Positions 27,515 to 35,351 of a stretch of DNA of 64,000 nucleotides are shown one piece after another. The stretch comes from Paenibacillus cellulosilyticus (GTDB lineage Bacteria > Bacillota > Bacilli > Paenibacillales > Paenibacillaceae), in NCBI RefSeq assembly GCF_003182255.1, contig NZ_QGTQ01000002.1, positions 62,001 to 126,000 of the forward strand, written 5' to 3'. A program made the position numbers and the translations under genes. The notes below the pieces were generated by a model. The model had not been told where the DNA came from. It ran no database searches and saw nothing but the letters and a program-made list of their open reading frames with translations. The number at the start of each line of letters is the position of its first letter. Position 1 is the stretch's first letter.

Positions 27515-28972
27515 ATGGGACACCCTACTATTTATCCGACGGGCGCTACCGTCTACCTGCCAGAGAAAGCTTGGAGCGGCTACACGATTTTCCAGGCTGC
27601 ACAAGTTGGCGCACTGCTGATTGACATGAACGGCAAAGAGGTTCATCTGTGGAAAGGACTCCGCGGCTTCCCGAACAAAATCCTGCCAGGCGGCTACGTG
27701 ACCGGCAGCACGAAGGAACGCGATCCGAAATACGGCTTCCAGGACGAAGCGAACCTTGTCCAAGTGGATTTCAACGGCAATATCGTCTGGAAATTCGACC
27801 GTTACGAGCATATCAGTGACCCCGGCTATGAGCCGGAATGGATGGCGCGTGCCCACCACGACTATCAGCGCGAAGGCAATCCGGTAGGCTACTATGCACC
27901 AGGTCAAGAGCCGCAAACGAACGGCGGCAAGACACTCATTCTGGCGCATCGCAATGTACGCAAGCCGGAAATCTCCGATAAGCTGCTGCTCGATGACACC
28001 ATCATCGAAGTCGATTGGGAAGGCAATATCATCTGGGAATGGGCAGTCAGCGACCACTTCGAGGAGCTGGGCTTCGACGAAGCAGCGAAAAACGTGTTGT
28101 TCCGTGACCCGAACGGTCGCCACTTCGGCAACGACACCGGCGGTGACTGGATGCATATCAACTCCGCCTCGTGGGTTGGCCCGAATAAATTCTATGACGC
28201 TGGCGATGAGCGCTTCCATCCGGACAACATCATCTGGGATGCACGTGAATCGAACATTATCGGCATCACGGACCGCCGTACAGGCAAAATCGTCTGGCAG
28301 CTCGGCCCTGACTACTCCAAGCCTGAAGTGAAGCATCTCGGCTGGATTATCGGCCAGCATCATGCACACATCATTCCACGCGGTCTGCCGGGCGAAGGCA
28401 ATCTGCTCGTATTCGATAACGGCGGCTGGGGCGGCTACGGCCTGCCAAACCCTGCATCGCCATACGGTCAGAAGAACGCAGTGCGCGACCACTCCCGTAT
28501 TCTCGAGATCAACCCAGTAACGCTGGAGATCGAATGGCAGTATACGCCGACGGAAGCTGGCTTCATGCAGCCGCTTGACTCGTACCGGTTCTACAGCCCT
28601 TATATCAGCTCGGCACAACGCCTGCCGAACGGCAACACGCTTATTACAGAAGGGGCAGACGGCCGCATCTTCGAAGTGACTCGCGAGCATGAGCTCGTGT
28701 GGGAATATATCTCTCCTTATAAAAATAAAATCACCGCCAACATGGTCTATCGCGCCTATCGCGTGCCTTACGAGTGGGTTCCGCAGCTCGAGAAGCCGCA
28801 GGAGCAGGCGATCGTTCCGATCGACGTCGCTGATTATCGCGTGCCTGGCTCCGCGCCAAGAGGCGCAGCTTCCGTTGTCGAAATCGATGGAACGCGTTCC
28901 TTCGATGAGGGTGCCTTCTGCGTAGCGAGCACGGATGAAACATCGGGCTCCAGCCAAGGTTCGCAAGAATAA
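27515..28972 (+). CDS. Arylsulfotransferase (ASST)-family protein
   Basis: A 485-residue protein of the ASST beta-propeller family, with the repeated blades usual for it (DMNGKEVHLWKG, VDFNGNIVWKFDRY, VDWEGNIIWEWAVSDHF, DRRTGKIVWQLGPDY, EINPVTLEIEWQYTP, LPNGNTLITEGADGRIFEVT). Conserved His lie in WMHINSASW and GQHHAHIIP. Classical bacterial AssT moves sulfate between phenols and is periplasmic; this one has no signal peptide and starts at MGHPTIYPTG, so it should be cytoplasmic. ATG 27515 has TAGGAG 8 nt upstream, directly after the pseudoknot element. Followed by an SsuA/NMT1-type importer, it may act on an imported sulfated or aromatic compound. Exact reaction unproven. Confidence 0.82.
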   Translation: MGHPTIYPTGATVYLPEKAWSGYTIFQAAQVGALLIDMNGKEVHLWKGLRGFPNKILPGGYVTGSTKERDPKYGFQDEANLVQVDFNGNIVWKFDRYEHISDPGYEPEWMARAHHDYQREGNPVGYYAPGQEPQTNGGKTLILAHRNVRKPEISDKLLLDDTIIEVDWEGNIIWEWAVSDHFEELGFDEAAKNVLFRDPNGRHFGNDTGGDWMHINSASWVGPNKFYDAGDERFHPDNIIWDARESNIIGITDRRTGKIVWQLGPDYSKPEVKHLGWIIGQHHAHIIPRGLPGEGNLLVFDNGGWGGYGLPNPASPYGQKNAVRDHSRILEINPVTLEIEWQYTPTEAGFMQPLDSYRFYSPYISSAQRLPNGNTLITEGADGRIFEVTREHELVWEYISPYKNKITANMVYRAYRVPYEWVPQLEKPQEQAIVPIDVADYRVPGSAPRGAASVVEIDGTRSFDEGAFCVASTDETSGSSQGSQE

Positions 28973-28987
28973 TAGATTCAAGCAAAT

Positions 28988-29027
28988 ACGCGTTCCCGCC
29001 CGTCCATCGTGACGGGTGGGGTTACGC
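28988..29027 (+). other. Intercistronic hairpin between ASST and SBP genes
   Basis: A GC-rich 10-bp stem formed by CCCGCCCGTC and GACGGGTGGG with a 6-nt loop, extended at the base by GCGT/ACGC. No T-run follows; the downstream text is TTACGCTACATTTTACAGG and then the ribosome site. It may stabilise the mRNA or limit read-through inside the operon. Confidence 0.5.
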
Positions 29028-29052
29028 TACATTTTACAGGGGGGACCCTACG

Positions 29053-30111
29053 ATGAAATTAACGAGAAAACGTTCCACATACAGCCTGCTTCTTATTACG
29101 GTAATGATTGCTGCCCTGCTCAGCGCATGCGGCAAGGATGAGGCGAAATCGACAAGCGCAGCCGACTCCAATGACACTTCTGCTCAATCGTCGGATGCGA
29201 ATTCCGATCCGATCTCGATCAAAATCGCAGATATTATCTCCAATCCGGTGTTCCGCATCGCGAAGACGCAAGGCTTCTTCGACAAATATGGCATTGACGC
29301 ACAAATCGTCACGTTCGCAACACCCGCAGAGGGCATTAACTCCCTCTTCATCAAGCAAGCCGATGTCGCATTTGGCGCAGACTTCCCTGTTCTGAACGCA
29401 GTAAGCAAAGGCGACTACTCGGTCATCGCAGCAACCGGTACGAATACGGATATCGCAGCAGCGCAATGGAAGCTATTCGTCGGTCCCGACATCCAATCGG
29501 CTGCCGATCTGAAGGGCAAGAAGCTCAGCACATTACGAGGCACGTTCCTGCCTTATCTATGGGATGAATATTTGAAAGAAAACGGCGTTGCAGCTGCGGA
29601 TACGAAGCAGATCGGCCAAGGCGGCTACGACGAGGCATATGTGGCGTTGAAGAAAGGTGAAATCGATGCGACTTGGGTCGTCGGCTCAGCGATGGTCGAG
29701 AAGTTCACTGCGATTGAAGGCGTACATGAGCTTACGGATATGTCGAAGACGAGTGTTCGAATTGGCGGCGGCATTATCGCGCCAAACAGCTTAGTCAAGG
29801 AGCATCCGACGGCGGTAGCGAACTTCCTCCGTGCAATTGACGAAGCTACGAAATTCATCACAGACAATCCAGAGAAAACAGCTGACATTTTGTTCGAAGA
29901 AGTGAAGCAGCCGAAGGAATCGACGCTCCGCGACCTGCCAACGAACAATTGGGAAATCGGCTTCAAGCAGGAGTCGTTCGACAGCTTGTCCAGCCAGAAG
30001 AAATATATGATCGAAGCAGGCATTATTAAAGACGACTTCGACCTTGCGAGCAAAATCAGCTTAGATCCAATCAAGCAAGCCGCGCCAGATCGCGTGACCT
30101 ACGGTAAATAA
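29053..30111 (+). CDS. ABC importer substrate-binding lipoprotein (SsuA/NMT1-like)
   Basis: A 352-residue lipoprotein: signal peptide with lipobox LLSAC (Cys about 26), a Ser/Asp/Ala-rich spacer, then a periplasmic-binding-protein type 2 fold of the SsuA/TauA/NMT1 group (IKIADIISNPVFRIAKTQGFF, KYGIDAQIVTFATPAEGINSL, DLKGKKLSTLRGTF, NAVSKGDYSVIAATG). Relatives bind sulfonates, taurine, nitrate or thiamine-pyrimidine precursors. ATG 29053 follows GGGGGG. It belongs with the ATPase and permease downstream, but a second pseudoknot element separates them, so binding protein and transporter core can be translated at different rates. Confidence 0.9.
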   Translation: MKLTRKRSTYSLLLITVMIAALLSACGKDEAKSTSAADSNDTSAQSSDANSDPISIKIADIISNPVFRIAKTQGFFDKYGIDAQIVTFATPAEGINSLFIKQADVAFGADFPVLNAVSKGDYSVIAATGTNTDIAAAQWKLFVGPDIQSAADLKGKKLSTLRGTFLPYLWDEYLKENGVAAADTKQIGQGGYDEAYVALKKGEIDATWVVGSAMVEKFTAIEGVHELTDMSKTSVRIGGGIIAPNSLVKEHPTAVANFLRAIDEATKFITDNPEKTADILFEEVKQPKESTLRDLPTNNWEIGFKQESFDSLSSQKKYMIEAGIIKDDFDLASKISLDPIKQAAPDRVTYGK

Positions 30112-30130
30112 GCGTATGCCAAATTGCTAA

Positions 30131-30200
30131 GTGTGCTTTCGATGCAAGCAATTTACTTACAGGCAGTAGTTCGAAGAAGATAGCAAATTGCTTTTAGGAG
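30131..30200 (+). promoter_or_regulatory. Predicted pseudoknot RNA element, copy 2
   Basis: Same architecture as 27436-27506. Helix A pairs 30136-30142 with 30171-30179 (2-nt bulge). Helix B pairs 30146-30154 with 30185-30193, plus 30156 with 30183. Relative to copy 1, helix B has two full compensatory changes (U-A to C-G and U-A to A-U) and one G-U to A-U change, and helix A has C-G to U-A, while GATGC and TTACAGGCAG are unchanged. It directly abuts the AGGAGG of the ATPase gene. One A-C mismatch near the top of helix B is the only worsening. Confidence 0.6.
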
Positions 30201-30209
30201 GAACATCTC

Positions 30210-31028
30210 ATGTCTGCTAACGCCAGCGCTAATGCGCATACAGCTTCCAACACGATCACGATCGAGCGGTTGAACAAAAGCTATGCTGACCTTAAGCCCG
30301 GCAGCATCCACTACATTATTAAAGACATTGACCTTGTCATTAAAGGCGGCGAATTCTTCGTCCTTCTCGGACCAAGCGGCTGCGGCAAGTCGACGTTGCT
30401 GAACATCATCGCAGGCTTCGTGTCCAAATCCGGCGGCAACCTCCGCGTCGGTGACGAAGAGATCAGTAAGCCAGGCCGGGAGCGCGCTGTCGTATTCCAG
30501 CAGGCGGACTCCTCCCTATTCCCTTGGCTGACCGTACGCCAGAACGTTGAATTCGGACTCAAAATGAAAAAGATGCCGAAGGAGCAGCGGCGTGCAATCT
30601 CCGACAAGTTCATTCGTCTCGTTGGCCTGTTCGGCCACGAGAACAAGTTCCCACGCGAGCTGTCCGGCGGGATGAAGCAGCGCGTGCAGCTGGCTCGCGT
30701 GCTCGCTAACGATCCATCCATCCTGCTCATGGATGAGCCGTTCGGCGCGCTCGACGCAATGACACGCCGCACGATGCAGAAGGAGCTCAGCCATATTTGG
30801 CAGGAGACGAACAAAACGGTTATTTTCGTCACGCACGATATTCAGGAAGCGCTTCTGCTCGGCGGACGAATTGCTGTTATGTCACATGGGCCGAACGCCC
30901 ATATTTCCGACATTTATGATGTTCCGATGGGATACCCTCGCGATGCTTCACTGCCGGAGTTCCAAGCGCTGCACCGGACGATCCAATCCCACTTCGACGC
31001 TGAGCTGGAAGGAACGATGTATCCATGA
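30210..31028 (+). CDS. ABC importer ATPase (SsuB/TauB-like)
   Basis: A 272-residue ATPase with Walker A GPSGCGKST, Q-loop FQQADSSLFPW, signature LSGGMKQRVQLARVL, Walker B ILLMDEPFGALD and the H-loop FVTHDIQEALLL. The family is that of nitrate/sulfonate/taurine importers. ATG 30210 with AGGAGG 8 nt upstream, immediately after the pseudoknot. The stop overlaps the permease start by 4 nt (ATGA), so the two are translationally coupled. Confidence 0.95.
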   Translation: MSANASANAHTASNTITIERLNKSYADLKPGSIHYIIKDIDLVIKGGEFFVLLGPSGCGKSTLLNIIAGFVSKSGGNLRVGDEEISKPGRERAVVFQQADSSLFPWLTVRQNVEFGLKMKKMPKEQRRAISDKFIRLVGLFGHENKFPRELSGGMKQRVQLARVLANDPSILLMDEPFGALDAMTRRTMQKELSHIWQETNKTVIFVTHDIQEALLLGGRIAVMSHGPNAHISDIYDVPMGYPRDASLPEFQALHRTIQSHFDAELEGTMYP

Positions 31029-31810
31029 AACCAACAAGCATCCTACACCGCAAATGGTTCACCGTCCCGCTCCTCTGGGTATTCGCGATTGTTGCGTGGC
31101 AGATCGGCGCGTGGATCTACGGTCCGGAGATTATCCCGGGTCCGGTTGCAACATGGAAAGGGGCGCAGGAGCTGCTCGAAGACGGCTCGCTCGTCAAATA
31201 TATCGGCGTCAGCTTCTATCGCGTATTCCTCGGCTGGGCGCTTGGCAGTCTGCTCGCCATTCCGATCGGTCTCATTATCGGCAGAGTAACTGCGATCCGC
31301 GTGTTCGCAGAGCCATTCCTGAACTTCATTCGCTTCATTCCGCCGATTGCGTTCATCACGCTGTTCCTCGTCTGGTTCGGTATCGGTGAGCAATCGAAGA
31401 TCGCGCTCATCATGTACGCGACGCTGTTCATCGTTATGATGAACACGTTGACTGGCGTATTGTCGGTTGAAGAGGACAAAATCCGTTCCGCCCGCAGCAT
31501 GGGCGCATCGGAATGGCAGATTCTCGTCCATGTTGTCATTCCAGCGACGACACCATATATTTTCACCGGTATCCGATTAGCGATGGGTACGTCCTACATG
31601 GCCATTATCGGTGCCGAGATGATCGCCGCGAACGAAGGCGTCGGCTTCCTCATCTGGAATTCCCGCTTGTTCTTCCGCACCGACTGGATCTTCGTCGGCC
31701 TCATCAGCCTTGGCTTGATGGGTTTCCTGACCGACCGACTGGTTGGATGGATCGGACGCAAGACGCTGTACCGGTACGGCGTCATCAGTTCAGCGCCGGT
31801 TAGGCGATAA
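31025..31810 (+). CDS. ABC importer permease (SsuC/TauC-like)
   Basis: A 261-residue inner-membrane permease with about six helices. The cytoplasmic EAA-like loop, which contacts the ATPase, is visible in EEDKIRSARSMGASEWQILVHVVIPATTPYIFTG (about 150-183). N-terminal residues 15-35 form the first helix. It ends the operon; an intrinsic terminator follows at once. With the SsuA-like and SsuB-like proteins it forms a complete importer. Confidence 0.94.
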   Translation: MKPTSILHRKWFTVPLLWVFAIVAWQIGAWIYGPEIIPGPVATWKGAQELLEDGSLVKYIGVSFYRVFLGWALGSLLAIPIGLIIGRVTAIRVFAEPFLNFIRFIPPIAFITLFLVWFGIGEQSKIALIMYATLFIVMMNTLTGVLSVEEDKIRSARSMGASEWQILVHVVIPATTPYIFTGIRLAMGTSYMAIIGAEMIAANEGVGFLIWNSRLFFRTDWIFVGLISLGLMGFLTDRLVGWIGRKTLYRYGVISSAPVRR

Positions 31811-31820
31811 TGAGGTAGAA

Positions 31821-31852
31821 GCCCTGCCAAGTGATTTGGCAGGGTTATTTTG
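31821..31852 (+). terminator. Terminator of the ABC importer operon
   Basis: A 9-bp stem (31822-31830 with 31836-31844) and TTATTTTG tail, 11 nt after the permease stop. It overlaps the bioB 3' end, so it may also help end bioB mRNA. Confidence 0.85.
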
Positions 31853-32860
31853 TCACAGGGCATTCAACTCGATCTCGAAGCCTAAATCCTCAATCATCTG
31901 GTGATCTGTCGTGATCTCCTGCCCCGCCGTCGTTAGGTAGTCGCCGACGAAGATGGAGTTGGCTGCGTATAACGCCAGCGGCTGCAGCGTGCGAAGGTTC
32001 ACTTCCCGTCCTCCCGCTACGCGAATTTCTTTGGACGGGCAGATCAGCCGGAACAACGCCAGCACCTTCAACGCCTTCATGGCTGGCGTGCGTCCCGCGT
32101 TCTCAAGTGGCGTACCTGGAATCGCATTGAGAAAGTTTATTGGAATCGAGTCCGCATCAAGCGCTCGAAGCGCCAAGGCCATCTCGACAATTTCTTCGTT
32201 CGTCTCGCCCATCCCAATAATGACGCCTGAGCAAGGCGACATGCCGCTCCGCTTGACCTGCTCCACCGTATCCACGCGTTGATCGTATGTATGCGTTGTC
32301 GTGATGGACGAGTAGTTGGATTTGCTCGTGTTCAGATTATGATTGTATCGATGAACACCCGCGTCCGCGAGGCGCTTAGCCTGATCGCCCTTCAGAATGC
32401 CAAGGCATGCACAAATCTTCAGCGGCATCGTTGCACGAATTTCCTCAACGGCGGACACCACCTGATCGAGCTCTCTTGGTGTTGGACCTCGGCCCGAAGC
32501 GACGATGCAATACGTCCCGGCCTTGCGAGCCATCGCTTCGCGCGCCCCGGCCAGCAGTGTCTCTCGATCCAGCAGCGAATACTTCTGCACGGGCGCAGTC
32601 GACACGATCGATTGCGAGCAATAGCCGCAGTCCTCCGGGCAGAGCCCGCTCTTCGCGTTAATGATCATGTTCAGCTTCACTTTGGTGCCGTAATAATGCC
32701 TCCTCACTTGAAAAGCCGCCTGCAGCAGCGGAAGCATCTGATCGTGATGCGCATCAAGGACGGTCAGCCCTTCTTCTAATGATAGACACTCCCCGCGAAG
32801 CGCCTTGTCCGCAAGCGACTGCCAATCCATTATGTTGTTTATCGCTTGGATGATCATCAT
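31853..32860 (-). CDS. bioB: Biotin synthase
   Basis: A 335-residue radical-SAM enzyme that inserts sulfur into dethiobiotin, the last step of biotin synthesis. The [4Fe-4S] motif is CPEDCGYC; other BioB blocks are KSGLCPEDC, YNHNLNTSKSNY, GMGETNEEIVEMALALR, IPINFLNAIPGTPLEN and the Arg ligand region RVAGGREVNL. Start choice is not firm: ATG codons at 32860 and 32857 are very close to their AGGAG, and an ATG at 32830 (MDWQSLADKAL) matches the usual BioB N-terminus but has no clear site. A BirA-type operator lies just upstream. It stands alone; other bio genes are not in the window. Confidence 0.96.
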   Translation of the reverse strand: MMIIQAINNIMDWQSLADKALRGECLSLEEGLTVLDAHHDQMLPLLQAAFQVRRHYYGTKVKLNMIINAKSGLCPEDCGYCSQSIVSTAPVQKYSLLDRETLLAGAREAMARKAGTYCIVASGRGPTPRELDQVVSAVEEIRATMPLKICACLGILKGDQAKRLADAGVHRYNHNLNTSKSNYSSITTTHTYDQRVDTVEQVKRSGMSPCSGVIIGMGETNEEIVEMALALRALDADSIPINFLNAIPGTPLENAGRTPAMKALKVLALFRLICPSKEIRVAGGREVNLRTLQPLALYAANSIFVGDYLTTAGQEITTDHQMIEDLGFEIELNAL

Positions 32861-32881
32861 CTCCTATGAATTCGGTTGAAT

Positions 32882-32922
32882 TATATGTTAACCGTAAATT
32901 TCGTAATATTGGTTAACATATA
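32882..32922 (-). promoter_or_regulatory. BirA-type biotin operator over the bioB promoter
   Basis: Perfect 12-base arms TATATGTTAACC (32882-32893) and GGTTAACATATA (32911-32922) flank 17 nt. The TGTTAACC...GGTTAACA form is that of biotin repressor (BirA) sites in Bacillus-type bacteria, though the spacer is a little longer than I recall as usual. On the minus strand the -10 (TATAAT) overlaps its near arm, so biotin-bound BirA would block bioB. Confidence 0.85.
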
Positions 32923-32981
32923 GCTGCGACTAGTTTATCAGACCGCCTCAAGAGACGTAAAGACAATTTTTAGGACACAAC

Positions 32982-33018
32982 AAAAAAGCCCGAATGCCTT
33001 ATGAAGGCGATTCGAGCC
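32982..33018 (-). terminator. Terminator downstream of the 33052-33267 frame
   Basis: An imperfect 14-bp hairpin is followed by six T on the minus strand. It lies 33 nt past the small frame at 33052-33267 and upstream of the bioB promoter, which supports real minus-strand transcription there. Confidence 0.75.
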
Positions 33019-33051
33019 AATCCCAGTCAACCGTTGACCTACTTCAATTCC

Positions 33052-33267
33052 TCAAGTACGCCTCCCAATCGTAATCATCGATTTCTCAAACTTGCCGGTG
33101 TCCAAATTACGCTCAAACGCACACAGCGGTTGTTCATCAATAAATGCCAACAAGGAGTTGTCAAAGTTCAGCGCCACTCCAAGCGAAATGCACTGGAATT
33201 TCGAAGAGTCCTCATTGTCTCCTTCGGGCTCGTAGCCGCTAAACAGCGTCCAACTACCGACCGTCAT
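33052..33267 (-). CDS. Possible small hypothetical protein, 71 residues
   Basis: A 71-residue frame (MTVGSWTLFSGYEPEGDNED...) with no clear ribosome site, followed by a good minus-strand terminator. It is divergent from the downstream marR gene, and a palindromic MarR-type operator lies between the two starts. It could be a small protein under that regulator or the 3' remnant of a longer gene. Composition is acidic with a Cys-Phe-rich middle; I do not recognise it. Confidence 0.4.
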   Translation of the reverse strand: MTVGSWTLFSGYEPEGDNEDSSKFQCISLGVALNFDNSLLAFIDEQPLCAFERNLDTGKFEKSMITIGRRT

Positions 33268-33275
33268 TTACTTGC

Positions 33276-33296
33276 TATAACATACATGTTATAACA
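33276..33296. promoter_or_regulatory. MarR-type operator before the marR-MFS operon
   Basis: TATAACATACATGTTATA (33276-33293) has perfect 8-base arms around 2 nt, and overlaps a second palindrome TGTTATAACA (33287-33296). TTGCTA at 33273 and a TATATA about 18 nt downstream bracket it, so binding would repress the operon and perhaps the divergent small frame. Confidence 0.65.
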
Positions 33297-33318
33297 TATA
33301 TATTAGAGGGGGCTTTCG

Positions 33319-33774
33319 ATGAAGCTGGATAATCATATTGGTTTTCTTCTGACGAAGACGCTTCGCCAATTGAATTGTGTGTTTAACAGTGAGTTCAGCC
33401 ACTACGGCATCACAAGCGAACAATGGTCCTTGCTCAAGCGACTGACCGAACAGGAAGGCAGCAGCATCAAGGATCTTGCCCAAGCAGTCGAGAAGGATCA
33501 AGCGAACGTGACAAGAATTGTCGACGTGTTGGAGAAACGGGGACTCGTCAAACGGAGCGCCAATCCGGATGATAAACGATCGACTTTGATCTATTTTACG
33601 AATGAAGGAAAAGAGCTTACCGCAAGCCTGGCCCCTACCGATGAGAAGGTGCATCAGATCGCGGTCGATGGTCTGACTGAACAGGAAATTGCGCAATTCT
33701 CCCAGGTTCTTGCGAAGATCCATCAGAATGCGCATCAATATTTGAACATAGCGAAAAATAAAGAGAGCAACTAG
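33319..33774 (+). CDS. MarR-family regulator of the adjacent MFS gene
   Basis: A 151-residue MarR protein: ITSEQWSLLKRLTEQ, IKDLAQAVEKDQANVTRIVDVLEKRGLVKRS (recognition helix) and DDKRSTLIYFTNEG (wing). ATG 33319 with GAGGGGG 6 nt upstream. The MFS transporter gene follows by 62 nt in the same direction, a frequent MarR-exporter pair in which the regulator represses both genes until the exported compound binds. A palindromic operator precedes it. Confidence 0.93.
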   Translation: MKLDNHIGFLLTKTLRQLNCVFNSEFSHYGITSEQWSLLKRLTEQEGSSIKDLAQAVEKDQANVTRIVDVLEKRGLVKRSANPDDKRSTLIYFTNEGKELTASLAPTDEKVHQIAVDGLTEQEIAQFSQVLAKIHQNAHQYLNIAKNKESN

Positions 33775-33836
33775 CTTAATTCTCATACGGACAATGGAAT
33801 GCCCGCAGCTAGAGCGTCGTAGAGAGGGAAATTACA

Positions 33837-35177
33837 ATGAACGACAAAGTTGTCATGCCGATCTGGATGTTTGGTGTGTTTATCGTCATTATGAACACCA
33901 CCATGTTTAACGTATCGATTCCGAGCATCATTCAAGATCTTAACATTACCGCAGACCTCGGGTCGTGGATTATCTCCAGCTACTCGATCGGGTACGCCTT
34001 ATCGACGGTCATCTACAGCCGGTTATCCGACAGCATTCCGCTGCGGAAGCTGCTGCTGGTCGGATTGACCATTCTTGGCTTGTCCTCGGTCATCGGCGTC
34101 TTCGCACACAACTTCAGCATGCTGCTGACGGTGCGGATCCTGCAATCCGCAGGCGCGGGAACGATGGCCGGTCTCGGACTCGTCATGGCAAGCCGCTACA
34201 TCCCGTACAATCGTCGGGGCAGAGCGATTGCGATGATCTCAACAGGCAGCGCGATGGCATTCGGATTTGGTCCGATCATTGGCGGCGTGATTGGCGAATA
34301 TATCGGCTATAACGGATTGTTCGCAGTGACTTGTCTCATTCTGCTCGTCCTTCCTGTGCTGATGAAGCTGCTTCCGAAGGAAGAGCCAAAGCCGGGTCAT
34401 TTCGATGTGATTGGTGCTGCTTTGACGATTGTGAATGCCGCTTCCCTGCTGATCGCCGTCATGCAGCGTTCCTTGTACTGGTTCGTCGGCAGCATCCTTT
34501 CGATTGTGCTCCATGCTTGGTACATGAAGAAGGTGAAGAAGGAAACGTTCATCAACCCGAAGCTTTTTGCCAAAAAAGATTACCGCAAGCTGACTGCGAT
34601 CGGCTTCTGCATCCTGGTACTTAATCTGGGCAATCTGTTCCTCATGCCGCTCGCGCTTGCCAATCTGTCGCATGAGTCTACCTTAACGATCGGGCTTACG
34701 ATTGCGCCTGGCGCTATCCTGTCCGCACTGTTAGGCCGCTTCGTCGGCCGCTGGATTGATCGATATGGCAATATTCGCTTCCTGCTTATGGGGCATGTAA
34801 TATTAGCCATCGTATTGGCCGTATTCTCGTTTGCTGTAGAGGTATCGCCGATGGTCATTTTGTGCGGGTACTTGTTGTTCTCGCCGTCATTCTCCGCGAC
34901 GTTGTCTTCCTTGAACAATGAAACATCCAACATCCTGCCGAAGCAGTTGATCGGTTCGGGGATGGGATTGATGCAGCTCATTCAATTTTTCGGCGGCTCC
35001 ATCTCGGTTGCGGTATGCGGGTTGATCCTTACGACGCAGAAGAGCATTCCGCTCGGTTTAGCTTATGAGCATGTGTATCGTGTATTGCTTGTCGTATGTC
35101 TGCTTTCTATGACGGTGGCCGTATGGTACAAGCTGTCTGCGAGCAAAGCAGACAATCTCGCGCAAGCGACTGCTTAA
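33837..35177 (+). CDS. MFS transporter, probable drug exporter
   Basis: A 446-residue membrane protein of the major facilitator superfamily with 12 or more helices. The loop between helices 2 and 3 reads YSRLSDSIPLRKLLLVG, the MFS motif A form, and RILQSAGAGTMAGLGLVMASRY resembles motif B; GPIIGGVIGEYIGYNGLF is the motif-C type of the DHA exporters. ATG 33837 after GAGAGGG. Pairing with a MarR regulator suggests proton-driven export of a toxic compound. Substrate unknown. Confidence 0.92.
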   Translation: MNDKVVMPIWMFGVFIVIMNTTMFNVSIPSIIQDLNITADLGSWIISSYSIGYALSTVIYSRLSDSIPLRKLLLVGLTILGLSSVIGVFAHNFSMLLTVRILQSAGAGTMAGLGLVMASRYIPYNRRGRAIAMISTGSAMAFGFGPIIGGVIGEYIGYNGLFAVTCLILLVLPVLMKLLPKEEPKPGHFDVIGAALTIVNAASLLIAVMQRSLYWFVGSILSIVLHAWYMKKVKKETFINPKLFAKKDYRKLTAIGFCILVLNLGNLFLMPLALANLSHESTLTIGLTIAPGAILSALLGRFVGRWIDRYGNIRFLLMGHVILAIVLAVFSFAVEVSPMVILCGYLLFSPSFSATLSSLNNETSNILPKQLIGSGMGLMQLIQFFGGSISVAVCGLILTTQKSIPLGLAYEHVYRVLLVVCLLSMTVAVWYKLSASKADNLAQATA

Positions 35178-35275
35178 CCTACAAAAACCTGCCAAGGCTT
35201 CAATACGACTGCTTCGGCTGATGCGAAGCATCGAACAGGACAAGGTAAACACACTTATTCGTACCTGGAATTCAA

Positions 35276-35310
35276 AACAAGGCATACCGCCATCGGCGGT
35301 ATGCCTTGTT
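35276..35310. terminator. Bidirectional terminator between MFS gene and the GH10/GH51 operon
   Basis: A perfect 16-bp stem with a 3-nt loop (arms 35276-35291 and 35295-35310) between convergent genes. Short A and T runs on both sides. Confidence 0.88.
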
Positions 35311-35351
35311 CTCTTCTCGATCTCCTAACGCTCAGCCCGTCTTGCTCCCGC

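Noticed and set aside
27500-28981. 493-codon minus-strand frame opposite the arylsulfotransferase gene
   Set aside because: Fully antisense to a well-supported gene and without a start signal or recognisable domain.
27436-30200. Pseudoknot elements as simple promoter or operator repeats
   Set aside because: They abut ribosome sites and vary by compensatory base changes, which DNA operators would not require; the constant words lie in predicted loops.
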